The translations under genes and the position numbers were made by a program. Shown here piece after piece: positions 14,067 through 23,768 of a stretch of DNA of 64,000 bases. Below the pieces are notes generated by a model. The model did not search any database. It had not been told where the DNA came from and was given only the letters and a program-made list of their open reading frames with translations. Where the stretch lies: assembly GCF_000482805.1 (NCBI RefSeq), contig NZ_KI519502.1, positions 82,413-146,412 of the forward strand, given 5' to 3'. Every line of letters begins with the position of its first letter. Position 1 is the stretch's first letter. Source of the stretch: Deinococcus murrayi DSM 11303. GTDB lineage: Bacteria; Deinococcota; Deinococci; Deinococcales; Deinococcaceae.

Positions 14067-15833
14067 TTACTTGATGAAGGTCAGGGCGAGAGCACGGTTG
14101 CCGTAGTAGGCATCCATCATGTTGCGGGGGTACTCGCCGCCAAGACGCTCGTTGAAGGTCACGTGGTAGTTGCCACCGACGAGGTAAATCACCGGCTGGA
14201 GTTCGCCCTCGGCCTTCAGGAGCTGCGCTCCGACGGCGCGGCGCTTGGCGTCATCGAGAGTCGCGTCACCCTGGTAGTACAGCTTGGTCATCAGGCTTTC
14301 TTGCGAGGTGAGGCAGGCGCCGTTGGTGGGGTTGTTGTAGGAGTGCAGGTTGCCGCCGCAGGGCACCACGTTGGTGCCGAAGGGCCAGACATTGCTGCCA
14401 CCCGACAGCCCCAGCAGGATGGCGTCGAAGGGACGGTTCTCGCCCTTGGCGGTGAGCTGGCCGACGAGGTTGTTGAAGTCGATGGGGGTGAAGTTGACCT
14501 TCACGCCGACCTTCTTGGCCTCGTCCGCGAAGATGCGGCCCAGCTGCTCGCGGACGGTGTTGCCCGCGTTGGTGGAGAGGTTGAACTCCAGCACCTTGCC
14601 GCTGCCGTCGACGAGCCAGCCCTGGGCGTTCTTCTTGGTAAAGCCCATCTGACGCAGCAGGTTGGAAGCCGCCTGGAGGTTGTAGGTGTAGCGGGGCGCC
14701 CCCGCCGCGATGCCCGCCGCGAGCTGCTGGCGGAAGATGGGGTACACGCTGAAGTAGGTTTCGGTGCCCAGGCCGCCCAGGGCGAGGTCCACCATCGCCT
14801 TGCGGTTGGCGATGTGGCTCATGGCGCGGCGGAAGCGCACGTCACGGAAGAGCTTCTGCTTGAAGGGGTCGCCCGCCTTGTTCCAGTTAAAGACGATCCA
14901 CTGGCTGGTGGCCTGGGGGCTGACGTTGGGAATCAGCGTGGCCTTGAGGCTGCCGCCGTCGATGGCCCGCTTGATTTGGGCGAGGTCGTCGGCGTTGCGG
15001 GGGCCGAAGGTGTCAATCTGCCCGGCGAGGTACGCGGCCAAGCCAGCGTTCTGGTCAGCCACAATGCGGTAGGAGAGGTTGTTCAGGTAGGGCAGCGACT
15101 GACCGCGGCTGTCCTTGTTCCACTCGCCCCAGAACTCGTTCTTCTTGAAGACGGCCCGCTCACCGGCGCGGTAGGAGTCCAGGACCCACATGCCGGGCGA
15201 GACAATCTGGCTGGCGGGGGTGCCCAGCGTCCACATCTTCTTGATGGCTTCAGCGCCGCCCTCGCGGTACGCCTTGCCGAACACGTGATCAGGCCAGGGC
15301 GCGTAGCTCATGATGCCGTAGGCGCTCGCGCTGACCTGCGGGAAGTCAAACTGGAGGGTGTAGTTGTCGATCTTGCGGACCGTGATGGGCTTGCCCGCGA
15401 GACGGAAGGAGTCGAAGGAGTTGCTGCCGACCTTGTCGTCGGTGTGGATGCGGTAGGTGCTGATCCAGTCGTCGGCGGTGATGGGCTGGCCGTCGCTGAA
15501 CTTCATGCCCTGGCGAATCTTGACGACAAAGCGGCGGCCACCGTTGCTGACCACGGGCTTGGACTCCGCCATGTAGGGGATGAACTCGTCGTTGCGGGGG
15601 TCCTGGATAAAGAGGCCCGCGCCGTCGTCCATCGTACCGGGGATGCTGGTGGCTTCGGCGGAGGTAAAAGGGTTGAAGGTCTTGAAGTCCGAGATGGTGA
15701 AGGTGCGGAACTCGCCGCCGCGCTTGTTGGCGGTGTTCTGCTCGGCGGTCCAGGCGGCGGGCCAGACGAAGGGAGCAGCCGAGGCGGCAGAACCGGCGGT
15801 CAGGGCGAGCGCGACAAACAGGGCTTTCTTCAT
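14067..15833 (-). CDS. peptide ABC transporter substrate-binding protein
   Basis: A 588-residue exported binding protein of the DppA/OppA family (SBP_bac_5). The signal peptide is MKKALFVALALTAGSAASA with cleavage near residue 19 and no lipobox Cys. Family landmarks are visible: KIRQGMKFSDGQPITADDW, and DVRFRRAMSHIANRKAMVDLAL. An AGGAGG ribosome-binding site lies 7 bases before the ATG. It is the first gene of the operon that continues with permeases B and C and ATPases D and F; being first and having the best ribosome site fits its need for excess over the membrane parts. Confidence 0.93.
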   Translation of the reverse strand: MKKALFVALALTAGSAASAAPFVWPAAWTAEQNTANKRGGEFRTFTISDFKTFNPFTSAEATSIPGTMDDGAGLFIQDPRNDEFIPYMAESKPVVSNGGRRFVVKIRQGMKFSDGQPITADDWISTYRIHTDDKVGSNSFDSFRLAGKPITVRKIDNYTLQFDFPQVSASAYGIMSYAPWPDHVFGKAYREGGAEAIKKMWTLGTPASQIVSPGMWVLDSYRAGERAVFKKNEFWGEWNKDSRGQSLPYLNNLSYRIVADQNAGLAAYLAGQIDTFGPRNADDLAQIKRAIDGGSLKATLIPNVSPQATSQWIVFNWNKAGDPFKQKLFRDVRFRRAMSHIANRKAMVDLALGGLGTETYFSVYPIFRQQLAAGIAAGAPRYTYNLQAASNLLRQMGFTKKNAQGWLVDGSGKVLEFNLSTNAGNTVREQLGRIFADEAKKVGVKVNFTPIDFNNLVGQLTAKGENRPFDAILLGLSGGSNVWPFGTNVVPCGGNLHSYNNPTNGACLTSQESLMTKLYYQGDATLDDAKRRAVGAQLLKAEGELQPVIYLVGGNYHVTFNERLGGEYPRNMMDAYYGNRALALTFIK

Positions 15834-15946
15834 GCGGTGCCTCCTGAAGGGGAGCTACTTCTGGAAATCTGGATATGTGAAACGGTGCCCGGCCTACCAC
15901 CGGAGCAGCGGTCCAACTAAGCCATTTGAGGGATTCCAGCGCGGCT

Positions 15947-15976
15947 ACTCTACCGACAAGGTTTGCTCAAGGTCAA
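15947..15976 (-). promoter_or_regulatory. promoter of the peptide transporter operon
   Basis: On the minus strand TTGACC (15971-15976) and TAGAGT (15947-15952) are 18 bases apart. Transcription would start near 15940, leaving a leader of about 107 bases. In the rest of this gap of about 300 bases I see only a 7-bp hairpin, CAGGCCA-TTCA-TGGCCTG, at 16009-16026, which could be an operator. Confidence 0.6.
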
Positions 15977-16132
15977 GCCCCTTATGCCCAACGATGAATG
16001 CCTAGTCACAGGCCATTCATGGCCTGGTCAGCGATTGTCACCAAGTGAACGTTCGACCAGGACGTCAAAAAACGCCGCCAGGACAAAAGAGGGAGAGTAA
16101 TCCACCCAGCAAGCCCCCCGTCACAGGTGAAT

Positions 16133-16163
16133 AAAAAGAGCCGCCTATGCACTCAGGCGACTC
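16133..16163 (-). terminator. terminator after secG
   Basis: A 9-bp stem (plus-strand GAGCCGCCT and AGGCGACTC, one G-T pair) is followed on the minus strand by five T. It ends the secG transcript 20 bases after the stop codon. Confidence 0.85.
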
Positions 16164-16183
16164 ATCTACAGGTCAGGGAGGGG

Positions 16184-16408
16184 TCAGCGCGAGACGACAT
16201 TAATCAACAGGGCCAGCAGCATAAAGAGGCCCCCCAAGACACTGGTGACCCGCACCAAGCCCCCCTCAACGCCGCGACCCCCCAGCAGCGAGCCACCCGA
16301 CGCCATGCTCGCCGATAATCCGGCCTGCTTGGGCACCTGGAGCAGCACGAAAAACACCAGCCCCACCGCAACCAGGGCAAACAGGATGATAAACAGAGTC
16401 AGAATCAT
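16184..16408 (-). CDS. secG: preprotein translocase subunit SecG
   Basis: A 74-residue membrane protein, the small accessory subunit of the SecYEG channel. Two TM segments (about 2-22 and 52-72) flank a glycine-rich loop (SMASGGSLLGGRGVE), the family hallmark, and VFFVLLQVPKQAGLSA matches the conserved LLQ..K..GL region. It follows tRNA-Leu and purD on the same strand and is probably read from a shared transcript, since only 44 bases separate it from the tRNA. Confidence 0.93.
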   Translation of the reverse strand: MILTLFIILFALVAVGLVFFVLLQVPKQAGLSASMASGGSLLGGRGVEGGLVRVTSVLGGLFMLLALLINVVSR

Positions 16409-16452
16409 GGGGCGGCCTCGTTGGAAAAGCGGCGAGAAGAACAGAACAACAG

Positions 16453-16535
16453 TGGTGCCGATGAGGGGACTCGAACCCCTACGGTTGCCCGTCCGATTTT
16501 GAGTCGGATGCGTCTACCAATTCCGCCACATCGGC
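16453..16535 (-). tRNA. tRNA-Leu (anticodon CAA)
   Basis: Read on the minus strand it starts GCCGATG at 16535 and pairs with CATCGGC, followed by discriminator A and an encoded CCA. The anticodon loop CTCAAAA is closed by CCGA/TCGG and gives anticodon CAA, reading the rare UUG codon. A long variable arm and the TTCGAGTCC T loop mark a class II leucine tRNA. It sits between purD and secG. Confidence 0.96.
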
Positions 16536-16572
16536 CTAAGGCCCCCAGGGGGGTGGTGGGCCAGCCGGGATG

Positions 16573-17844
16573 CTAGCGCGTGGCGGCACCGGGGCGCAAT
16601 CCCACCGGGGTGGCCAGGCCCAGCCGGAACCCCAGGTCGCGCCGCAGTTGGGCACCCGGAAACTCTACCCGGTCGGCGAGGGCGTAGGCGCGGCCCAGGG
16701 CAGCCTCCAGGGTGGGGGCCGTGGCCGTGACCGCCAGGACGCGCCCGCCCGCGCTGACCAGCCGCCCGCCCATCAGGGCCGTGCCCGCGTGGTAGACGGC
16801 CTCACCGGGGCCGGGGTCGGGCAACGACAGGGGGATGCCGAGCTGCGGCGAGGCCGGGTAACCGGGGGCCGCCAGGATGACCACTGCGCTGGCCCCGTCC
16901 CGGAAGTGCACCTGCGCCGGGTCGAGCTGACCCTGCGCCGCGTCGGAGGCGTGCTGGGCGAGGTCGGAGGCCAAAAGGGGCAGCACCGCCTCGGCTTCCG
17001 GGTCCCCGAAGCGCACATTGAACTCGACCACCCGCGGCCCCTGCGGGGTGAGCATCAGCCCGGCGTACAGCACCCCGCAAAAGGGCAACCCCTCGGCCCG
17101 CAAGCCCGCCAGGGTGCGCTCGATAATCTCGCGGCGAATGAAGGCCAGCTCCGCTTCTCCCAGCGGGAAGGGACACACCACCCCCATGCCGCCCGTCATG
17201 GGACCCGTATCCCCCTCGCCAATCGTCTTGTGGTCTTGGCTGGGGGGGGTTAGGGCGTAGCGCTCGCCGTCAGTCAGGGCGAGGACGCTGACCTCCTGCC
17301 CGGTCATGAACTCTTCAATGACGGCCTGTGCCCCCGGCTGCGAGAAGATATCCCGCAGGGCCGCTTCCGCTTCCGCATGGCTTTGGGCCACGGTGACCCC
17401 CTTGCCCGCCCGCAGGCCCGCATCCTTGACGACGACTGGGAGGGACTGCCCCTGCGCGTAGGCCACGGCCTCACTCAATTTGGAAAAGGCGCGGTAGGCG
17501 GCGGTGGGGATGCCGTGGCGAGCCATAAAGGCCTTGCTCCAGGCCTTGTCGCTCTCGAGCCGGGCCGCCGCCCGCGTGGGGCCAAAGGCGAGCACCCCCC
17601 GCTCGCGGCAAGCGTCGACCAGCCCCGCGCTGAGGTAGGCTTCTGGCCCCACGAGCACCAGGTCAGCCCCCTCGCGCACGGCGAGGGCCGCGAGCGAACC
17701 AGGGTCCTGGGGGCTGTCGAGCTGCCGCGCCAGGGCCGCCATGCCGGGATTGCCGGGGGTACACAGCACCTCGTGGCCGTGCCGAGCGCAGGCCTCTGCG
17801 ATGGCGTGCTCGCGCCCGCCGCCCCCCACGACGAGGACGCGCAT
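16573..17844 (-). CDS. purD: phosphoribosylamine-glycine ligase
   Basis: A 423-residue cytosolic GAR synthetase, an ATP-grasp enzyme that joins phosphoribosylamine and glycine in step 2 of purine synthesis. The N-terminus is the diagnostic MRVLVVGGGGREHAIA. The ATP-grasp part shows VVVKDAGLRAGKGVTV and the metal site VVEFNVRFGDPE; PSQDHKTIGEGDTGPMTGGM is also conserved. ATG 17844 overlaps the stop of the upstream hydrolase gene by one base (TGATG). The longer frame to 18417 is not real because it reads through that gene. No other pur gene is nearby. Confidence 0.95.
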   Translation of the reverse strand: MRVLVVGGGGREHAIAEACARHGHEVLCTPGNPGMAALARQLDSPQDPGSLAALAVREGADLVLVGPEAYLSAGLVDACRERGVLAFGPTRAAARLESDKAWSKAFMARHGIPTAAYRAFSKLSEAVAYAQGQSLPVVVKDAGLRAGKGVTVAQSHAEAEAALRDIFSQPGAQAVIEEFMTGQEVSVLALTDGERYALTPPSQDHKTIGEGDTGPMTGGMGVVCPFPLGEAELAFIRREIIERTLAGLRAEGLPFCGVLYAGLMLTPQGPRVVEFNVRFGDPEAEAVLPLLASDLAQHASDAAQGQLDPAQVHFRDGASAVVILAAPGYPASPQLGIPLSLPDPGPGEAVYHAGTALMGGRLVSAGGRVLAVTATAPTLEAALGRAYALADRVEFPGAQLRRDLGFRLGLATPVGLRPGAATR

Positions 17845-18794
17845 CAGTTCGCCCCCCCCGCCCCCACGCCCCGCAGGGCCACCCGCGACCAGTAGCGGGC
17901 CAGGCCCTGCACGCCCATCCAGGGGGGCGACGCGAAGCCGAAGCGCTCTGGCAAGCCGGGAACTTCGGCCTCCAGCTCGGCGAAGAGGGTACCGGTAAAG
18001 CCCTCCGTGATGTCCGCGAGGTCTTCGCCCGCCTCCAGTCCCCGGCGCACGAGGTCCGCGTCGCGCTCTAGGGTGGCGAGGAGACCGTCCCAGTGGGCCG
18101 CCTCCTGCGGGAAGGTCCCGAAGTGGGCCAGGGCCAGGGTGCGGGCGTCGCGCCCGCGCAACTGCTCTATGCTCTGCCGCCACGCCGGAAGGTCGATGTC
18201 GGGGGGTGGGGTGGGGGCGCGGGGGGTCTGGCGGGCGTCGAGGCGAATGCCGCCCACGTCCCCGACAAAGAGGTCGTCGCCAAGGTGATAGGCGAGGTGG
18301 TGCACCGCGTGGCCGGGGGTCGCCAGAGCTTCTCCCTCCAGGTGGCCCAGGCGCAACCCCTCGCCGCCGGAGAGGACCGTCAGGCGCTCCGGGTCGACCG
18401 GGCGCAGTTCGCCCCACAGCCGCTCCATCTGGTCGCCGTAAATCTGCGCCGCACTCGCCAGCAACCGGGCGGGCCGAACAAGGTGCGCGGCCCCGCGCTC
18501 GTGGACATAGGCGCGGGCACGGGGCAAGCGCTCCAGCAGGGCACCCGCCGCGCCCGCGTGGTCGAGGTGGATGTGCGTCAGCAGCAGGTGGCGCACGTCG
18601 GAGAGGGCCGCGCCGCGCTCCGAGAGGCCCGCCTCCAGCGCCTCCAGCGTGCTGCCCGGCCCCACGTCCACCAGCGCGAGGCCGTCGCCGGTATCCAGGG
18701 CATAGACGGCAATCACGCCGGGCTGGTCCTGAAAGTGCAGGTCCAGCACCCAGCCATGAGCGGGACCGAGGCCCGCCGCCGCTGGGCCGCTCAT
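17844..18794 (-). CDS. MBL-fold metallo-hydrolase
   Basis: A 316-residue enzyme of the metallo-beta-lactamase fold. The metal motif is THIHLDHAGA, followed by GHAVHHLAYHL and FVGDVGG, the usual zinc ligands. The C-terminal part (about 220-316) is helical. The substrate is unknown; the form resembles glyoxalase II-like hydrolases. It starts at ATG 18794, overlapping the tiny membrane-protein gene as ATGA, and ends overlapping purD. The three genes form a leaderless operon. Confidence 0.85.
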   Translation of the reverse strand: MSGPAAAGLGPAHGWVLDLHFQDQPGVIAVYALDTGDGLALVDVGPGSTLEALEAGLSERGAALSDVRHLLLTHIHLDHAGAAGALLERLPRARAYVHERGAAHLVRPARLLASAAQIYGDQMERLWGELRPVDPERLTVLSGGEGLRLGHLEGEALATPGHAVHHLAYHLGDDLFVGDVGGIRLDARQTPRAPTPPPDIDLPAWRQSIEQLRGRDARTLALAHFGTFPQEAAHWDGLLATLERDADLVRRGLEAGEDLADITEGFTGTLFAELEAEVPGLPERFGFASPPWMGVQGLARYWSRVALRGVGAGGAN

Positions 18795-18964
18795 GCTTGC
18801 CCCGTCAGGCGAGCGCCCGCGAGCACCGCCGCCGCGAGGTACTGCACGGCAGCAATCCCCCGAATCACCCGCACGTTGGCCGCCGTTCGCAGCGGCCCCA
18901 GCGAAAGCGCCAGGATGAAGGACGCGCTGAGCACGATAAATGCCACCACCAGCCACAAAGCCAT
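18791..18964 (-). CDS. small membrane protein
   Basis: A 57-residue protein, MALWLVVAFIVLSASFILAL at the N-terminus, with a second hydrophobic stretch (IRGIAAVQYLAAAVLAGARL) after a short cationic loop, so two TM segments. I do not recognise the family. Support for coding: TACACT (plus-strand 18971-18976) 6 bases before the ATG, an ATGA overlap with the hydrolase gene, and good codon bias. It is the first gene of the operon with the hydrolase and purD. Confidence 0.8.
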   Translation of the reverse strand: MALWLVVAFIVLSASFILALSLGPLRTAANVRVIRGIAAVQYLAAAVLAGARLTGQA

Positions 18965-19153
18965 GGGGCGAGTGTAATACGGCTTTCCACCCCGCAGCCG
19001 AGACCAGGCCGTCAGAGTTCTGAGAGAGGCCTTTCTTTAGGTTGCCTTCACGTGACGTTCCCCTGGCTCCTGCGGGGAGACGAACGCCACCCCCCTGCCC
19101 TGACCTTCCCACGAACCGCCCCTGCGCGGTGGTTTCCCCAAAAGGACATGCCC

Positions 19154-19951
19154 ATGCCTCACCTGCCCCTCTTTCTCGCCCGACGTTCCCGACCCGCCCT
19201 TCTGGCGGCCCTCTTCCTCGCGGGGGGCGGCCTGAGCGCCGCCGAAGCCCGCACCCTCGCGCAGATTCAGCAAAGCGGCGTGCTGCGGGTCGCCACGCCC
19301 GGCGACCTCCCCCCCTTTGCTATGACGGACGGTTCGCGCTTTAGCGGCTACGAGATTGAACTGCTGCAAGCGGTCGCCGCCACGCTGGGACTCAAGGTCG
19401 AGGTGCAGCGGGTCGCGGCGGACGGCCTTATCAAGGCCCTGCAAGACGACCGGGCCGATGTCGCCCTCGGTGCCCTGGGCGTGACGAGCACTCGCGAGCA
19501 CAAAGTGGACTTTACGGTTCCCACCGCCTGCGCGGGCGTGTCGGTGGCGTCGCTGAATCCGGCCCTCCAGAAGCACACCGACCTCGCGGGCAAGAAAATC
19601 GGCGTGGGCGCGGGGTCCATCATGCATTCCTACGTGCAAAAGCTGCCCTTCGAAAAACAGGTGCAGGTCTACAAGTCCACCGGAGACGTCCTGCTCGCGG
19701 TCCTGAGCAAGGCGGTTGACGCAACCTTCGCCTACACCGTGATGGAACCCGCCATCAAGCGCACCTATCCCAAGGTCAAGGTCTACTTCGGGCCGGAACT
19801 GTGGAGCGTGCCCATCGGCTTTATGGTGCGGGAAGACAACGACTCCACCCGCCTCGCCCTGAATACAGCGCTTCAGAACTATTTCGCCACCAACAGCTAC
19901 GCTTTCTTATCGGCCAAGCACTTTGGCAAGGACGTGCGGTGTAAGGGGTAA
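19154..19951 (+). CDS. amino-acid ABC transporter substrate-binding protein (orphan)
   Basis: A 265-residue exported protein of the family-3 solute-binding type (polar amino acids). A signal peptide is followed by TLAQIQQSGVLRVATPGDLPPF and by SGYEIELLQAVAATLGL; VTSTREHKVDFTVP is also typical. Two ATGs lie 6 bases apart; I prefer 19154 because AAGGA ends 7 bases before it, while the ATG at 19148 would be too close. No permease or ATPase gene is adjacent, so partners must be elsewhere. Only two Cys remain (TACAG and the last residues RCKG). Confidence 0.88.
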   Translation: MPHLPLFLARRSRPALLAALFLAGGGLSAAEARTLAQIQQSGVLRVATPGDLPPFAMTDGSRFSGYEIELLQAVAATLGLKVEVQRVAADGLIKALQDDRADVALGALGVTSTREHKVDFTVPTACAGVSVASLNPALQKHTDLAGKKIGVGAGSIMHSYVQKLPFEKQVQVYKSTGDVLLAVLSKAVDATFAYTVMEPAIKRTYPKVKVYFGPELWSVPIGFMVREDNDSTRLALNTALQNYFATNSYAFLSAKHFGKDVRCKG

Positions 19952-20042
19952 AGCGGCCAGTTTCCAGCTGCCAGCCACCCAAGCTTCAGCAAGTGCTGGG
20001 GCTTTCTGTGCTGGCAGCTGGCGGCTGGTCGCTAACGGCTTT
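19951..20042. repeat. heptad inverted-repeat element B with terminator-like centre
   Basis: Left arm: AAGCGG then words CCAGTTT, CCAGCTG, CCAGCCA. Right arm: TGCTGGC, AGCTGGC, GGCTGGT, CGCTAAC, GGCTTT. The centre AAGCTTCAGC-AAGT-GCTGGGGCTTT can fold and has short T and A runs at its flanks. It exactly fills the gap between the convergent binding-protein and RNHCP genes. Confidence 0.75.
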
Positions 20043-20044
20043 CT

Positions 20045-20382
20045 TTACTCCCGCCCCCGGCGGCTGAGGGCCACGAGGGCGTCCCAGGAGTCGGGCTGCG
20101 CGGGGTCGTCGAGGGCGGCTTTGTTGCGGCCCTCGTGCCCGCAGCGGCGGCAGCGGTGCAGGATGACCCAGCCCTTTTTGCCGCTGTATTCGACCCCCAC
20201 GGGTTCCATCTCGCCGCCGCAATCGCTGGCGCGGTCGCCGGGAAGCACGTCGACATGGCGCGAATGCAGGCACTGGGGGCAGTGGTTGCGAACCGAACCG
20301 TTTTGCAGGGGCTGCACCTGCGCCCCGCAGTGCAGGCACACGAAAGCGTTGTTGGTGCCCTGCACGGTAAAGCGGCGTCCGC

Positions 20383-20386
<4 letters not shown>
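20045..20386 (-). CDS. RNHCP zinc-ribbon protein
   Basis: A 113-residue cytosolic protein with the family-defining RNHCPQCL motif (about 33-40) and two other Cys pairs (CLHCG and CRRCGHEG), giving two probable zinc ribbons. The function of RNHCP proteins is unknown. ATG 20386 overlaps the stop of the upstream membrane-protein gene (ATGA), so the two are coupled. It ends against heptad element B. Confidence 0.85.
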
Positions 20387-20805
<419 letters not shown>

Positions 20806-20850
20806 GCCCGTATTCCAGCACAGGCGCGGCGGGAGAGACCGGGCCGAACG

Positions 20851-21654
20851 TCACTCGCCGCGCACCAGCCCCTCGGCCACAAAGGCCCGCAGCAGGGGTT
20901 CGAGGTCGTGCAGGGCGAGGTCGCCGTGCAGGGCGTGCTCAGCGGGAGTCAGGCCGCCGTGCAGCGCCCGCAAGAAGCCCAGCCCCAACTCTCCGTGCCG
21001 CTGCCGAAAGGCGGGGTGCACGTCGGTGATGGGGTGCAGGGCGTCGCGGCCCCGCAGGGTAAGGGCATAGGGGTGGTGCGCCCAGCCGGCCAGACTGCGC
21101 GGCAGCATCAGCGTCTGGGGCCGCAGCGGGGCAGGAAAGGCCCCTTCGTAGGGCAGGGAGACGGGCAGGGTCGCGACCGCCGCCCCCCGCGCATAGAAGG
21201 TGGCCCCCGCCGCACAGACGTGCAGCCCAGTAAAGTCGCCCGTCACGTCCACCCTCCAGGCGCGGCTGCCCACCCCGCTCAGGGCGTGCGCGAGGGCCGG
21301 AGCCAGGGGATGGGCGCTCAGGACCGCGCCCTGCTCGTAGAGGGCCAGCAGGTCGCCGAGCGCCCCCTCCCCCACCGCGCTGACCGACGCCGCCGTCACC
21401 GCCCGGCCCTCGTACAGCAGCACGGCGGCGTGCTGGTCGCCAAGTTGCGCGTGCAGGTAGCCGTACCACCCCTGGTCGTGGAAGTGGCGCAGCAGCGCGT
21501 GCAGGTCGCAAAAGGGCAGGCTCAGACCCGTGTGGGTGGGCGGCGAGTGGGGCAGGAAGCGCGCCAGAAAGGGCGCGGCCCCCGGAAACATCGGGGTGAG
21601 TTCGGGCACGACCTCCTGCGGACCGCCCGGCGGAAGCTCGCCGGGGGCGCTCAC
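20851..21654 (-). CDS. hypothetical protein
   Basis: A 267-residue soluble protein that I do not recognise. It contains a central [13 protein letters not shown] stretch that looks like the DUF4388-type scaffold of a beta hairpin, and a C-terminal helical part, [24 protein letters not shown], similar in form to small winged-helix or PATAN-like tails; both are impressions only. The GTG start overlaps the stop of the carbonic-anhydrase gene (GTGA), so it is the second gene of that operon. Confidence 0.65.
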   Translation of the reverse strand: MSAPGELPPGGPQEVVPELTPMFPGAAPFLARFLPHSPPTHTGLSLPFCDLHALLRHFHDQGWYGYLHAQLGDQHAAVLLYEGRAVTAASVSAVGEGALGDLLALYEQGAVLSAHPLAPALAHALSGVGSRAWRVDVTGDFTGLHVCAAGATFYARGAAVATLPVSLPYEGAFPAPLRPQTLMLPRSLAGWAHHPYALTLRGRDALHPITDVHPAFRQRHGELGLGFLRALHGGLTPAEHALHGDLALHDLEPLLRAFVAEGLVRGE

Positions 21655-22178
21655 CGCTCACCTCCGGCGGGGGGCACGAGGCGGCGGGCGTCGCGGCGGT
21701 AGCGGGCGGCCTGCGCCACGTAGCGGGCGGCGTTGCCGGGCGGCGCTGCGGCACGCACCACGCGGGCGGGGACCCCGGCAGCCAACATGCCGTCGGGCAC
21801 GGCCTGGCCCTCGCGCAGCACGGCTCCCGCCGCCAGCACCGCGCCGCGCCCCAGCCGAGAGCCGCTGAGCATCACCGCGCCCATCCCGACCAGGCTTCCA
21901 GCCTCGCAGGTGGCCCCATGCACAACCGCCCGGTGGCCCACCGTCACGTCCTCCTCCAGGCGGCAAGGGTGGCCCTCGTCGGTGTGCAGGACCGCCCCAT
22001 CCTGCACGTTGCAGCGCGGCCCGATGAAGATAGGCTCGATGTCGCCCCGCGCCACCACTCCGAACCACACGCTGGCCTCCTCGCCCACCGACACGGCCCC
22101 CGTGAGGTCCGCGCTGGGAGCCACAAACGCGCTGGGATGCAAGTCGGGGACGAGGTCGGCGAGGGCATAGAGCGGCAT
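21651..22178 (-). CDS. gamma-class carbonic anhydrase-like hexapeptide protein
   Basis: A 175-residue left-handed beta-helix protein of the gamma carbonic anhydrase family. The three-residue coil repeats ([18 protein letters not shown]) are clear, and His residues in VLHTDEGHP and in GHRAVVHG match zinc ligands. It would hydrate carbon dioxide, or act as a transferase-like relative. GGAGG 4 bases before the ATG sets the start at 22178; the longer frame to 22508 is rejected. It is the first gene of a pair with the hypothetical protein downstream. Confidence 0.88.
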   Translation of the reverse strand: MPLYALADLVPDLHPSAFVAPSADLTGAVSVGEEASVWFGVVARGDIEPIFIGPRCNVQDGAVLHTDEGHPCRLEEDVTVGHRAVVHGATCEAGSLVGMGAVMLSGSRLGRGAVLAAGAVLREGQAVPDGMLAAGVPARVVRAAAPPGNAARYVAQAARYRRDARRLVPPAGGER

Positions 22179-22421
22179 GAGACCTCCGGGAGGGGGAGCG
22201 AGCGGGGAGGGGCGAAAAGGAGCGCAGCGGGGAGGGCACCCGTAGCGCAGAACTGGACCGAGTATAGGGGCCAGAGCGCGAGGAACGTTCATGCATCTTG
22301 GCCTCTTCCCGGAGCCGGGCCGTGCGATAATCGCCATGTCTTCCCCACTTCCCCTGCACTGCCGGCAGCTGCCCAGAGGGCCGCTCGCCTGGGTGAGGTC
22401 GGTGAAGATGCAAGGAGTGTT

Positions 22422-22679
22422 ATGGCTCAAGGTCGTGTGAAGTGGTTTAACGTGGAGAAGGGCTACGGCTTTATCGAGCACCCCGGCAACCCCGACGTGT
22501 TCGTGCATTACAGCGCCATCCAGAGCAGCGGCTTTCGCAAGCTCAACGAGGGGGATGAGGTCGAGTTCGAGGTTGAAGCCGGGCAGGGGGGCAAGGGGCC
22601 ACAGGCCAAGAACGTCGTGGTCACCAACGCCGCGCCCGCACCCATGGGCGGTCGGGGCAGCTACGGCGACCGCTGGTAA
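22422..22679 (+). CDS. cspA: cold-shock domain protein
   Basis: An 85-residue nucleic-acid-binding protein. RNP1 is KGYGFIEH (residues 13-20) and RNP2 is VFVHYSAI (27-34), with the usual VKWFN start and a glycine-rich tail ([10 protein letters not shown]) longer than in E. coli CspA. It acts as an RNA chaperone. AAGGAG lies 4 bases before the ATG. The gap back to the divergent carbonic-anhydrase gene is 243 bases, which leaves room for a long 5' leader as in other csp genes; GATAAT at 22325-22330 may be the -10 box. Confidence 0.95.
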   Translation: MAQGRVKWFNVEKGYGFIEHPGNPDVFVHYSAIQSSGFRKLNEGDEVEFEVEAGQGGKGPQAKNVVVTNAAPAPMGGRGSYGDRW

Positions 22680-22829
22680 AACGGCTGGTCAGCGGCCCTC
22701 ACGCCGCCCCTGACCGAAAGAGCCGCCGGAGCACCCCCGCCTGGGGCCAGCAAAGAAACCCGCAGAGGAACTTGGTGGGGACTGACCAGCCGTCGGTCCC
22801 CACTTGTCGTCTCGGCGTAAACTCCGGCG

Positions 22830-23738
22830 GTGCCCCCCGCGTCCTCTCCCCTGCCCGCCCGCAGCTTGGGGCTGGCCCTGCTGATTACCTGCATCTGGGG
22901 CGTGAACTTCGTGGTCATCAAGTGGTCGGTCGCGGACGCCCCGCCCCTGCTCGTTGCGGCCCTGCGCTTTGCGGCGGCGGCGGTTCCGGCGGTGCTGTTC
23001 GTGGGGCGGCCCCAGGTCCCGGCCCGATTGCTGTGGGGCTACGGCCTCGCGGTGGGGGTGGTGCAGTTCGGGCTGCTGTACCTCGCCGTACAGCTCGGCA
23101 TGAGCGCAGGCATCGCGTCGCTGCTGATGCAGACGCAGGCTTTTTTTACAGCGCTGCTCGCGGCCCGCTTTCTGGGCGAGCGGGTCACGCCGCCGCAACT
23201 GCTGGGGATGGCGCTCGCCTTTGGCGGCATGGCGGTCATCGGCCTGGCCGCGGGCGGGGACGTGACCCCGGTCGGGCTGGGGCTGACGCTGGTCGCGGCG
23301 CTGGGATGGGCGGTCAGCAACCTGCTCGTGCGGGCGGCGGGCGGAGCCAACATGTTCGCGCTGGTGGTCTGGAGCAGCCTCATTGCGCCGCTGCCGCTCG
23401 CGGGGCTGGCCGTGCTGACGGAGGGCTGGGACGCAGTCGCGCACGCGCTGAGGGCGGCGGGGCCAGCGTTCTGGGCGGCCATCTTGTTCATGGGGCTGGG
23501 CAACACGGTGCTCGGCTTCGGCGTCTGGAGCCTGCTGATTCAGCGGCACGGGGCGGCCCGCATCGCGCCCCTCTCGCTGCTGGTGCCCGTCTTTGGAATG
23601 GGAGCGAGTGCTGCTTTTTACCGCGAAGCCTTTCCCGCCCTCAAGCTGCTGGGGGCCGGGCTGGTGCTCGCGGGGCTGGCGCTGCACGTCCTGGGGGGCC
23701 GGGCCAGAGCGCGGCAAGCGGCAGGTGCGGTGCGGTAA
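22830..23738 (+). CDS. EamA/DMT-family transporter
   Basis: A 302-residue inner-membrane protein with ten predicted TM segments in two EamA repeats (about 10-140 and 150-290). It starts LGLALLITCIWGVNFVVIKW, the classic motif of the drug/metabolite transporter family. It probably exports an amino acid or other metabolite. The start is GTG; TAAACT at 22818-22823 lies 6 bases before it, a leaderless arrangement. Confidence 0.88.
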   Translation: MPPASSPLPARSLGLALLITCIWGVNFVVIKWSVADAPPLLVAALRFAAAAVPAVLFVGRPQVPARLLWGYGLAVGVVQFGLLYLAVQLGMSAGIASLLMQTQAFFTALLAARFLGERVTPPQLLGMALAFGGMAVIGLAAGGDVTPVGLGLTLVAALGWAVSNLLVRAAGGANMFALVVWSSLIAPLPLAGLAVLTEGWDAVAHALRAAGPAFWAAILFMGLGNTVLGFGVWSLLIQRHGAARIAPLSLLVPVFGMGASAAFYREAFPALKLLGAGLVLAGLALHVLGGRARARQAAGAVR

Positions 23739-23768
23739 GGCCGCCGCGCAGCGCGTACCCTGTGCCCC

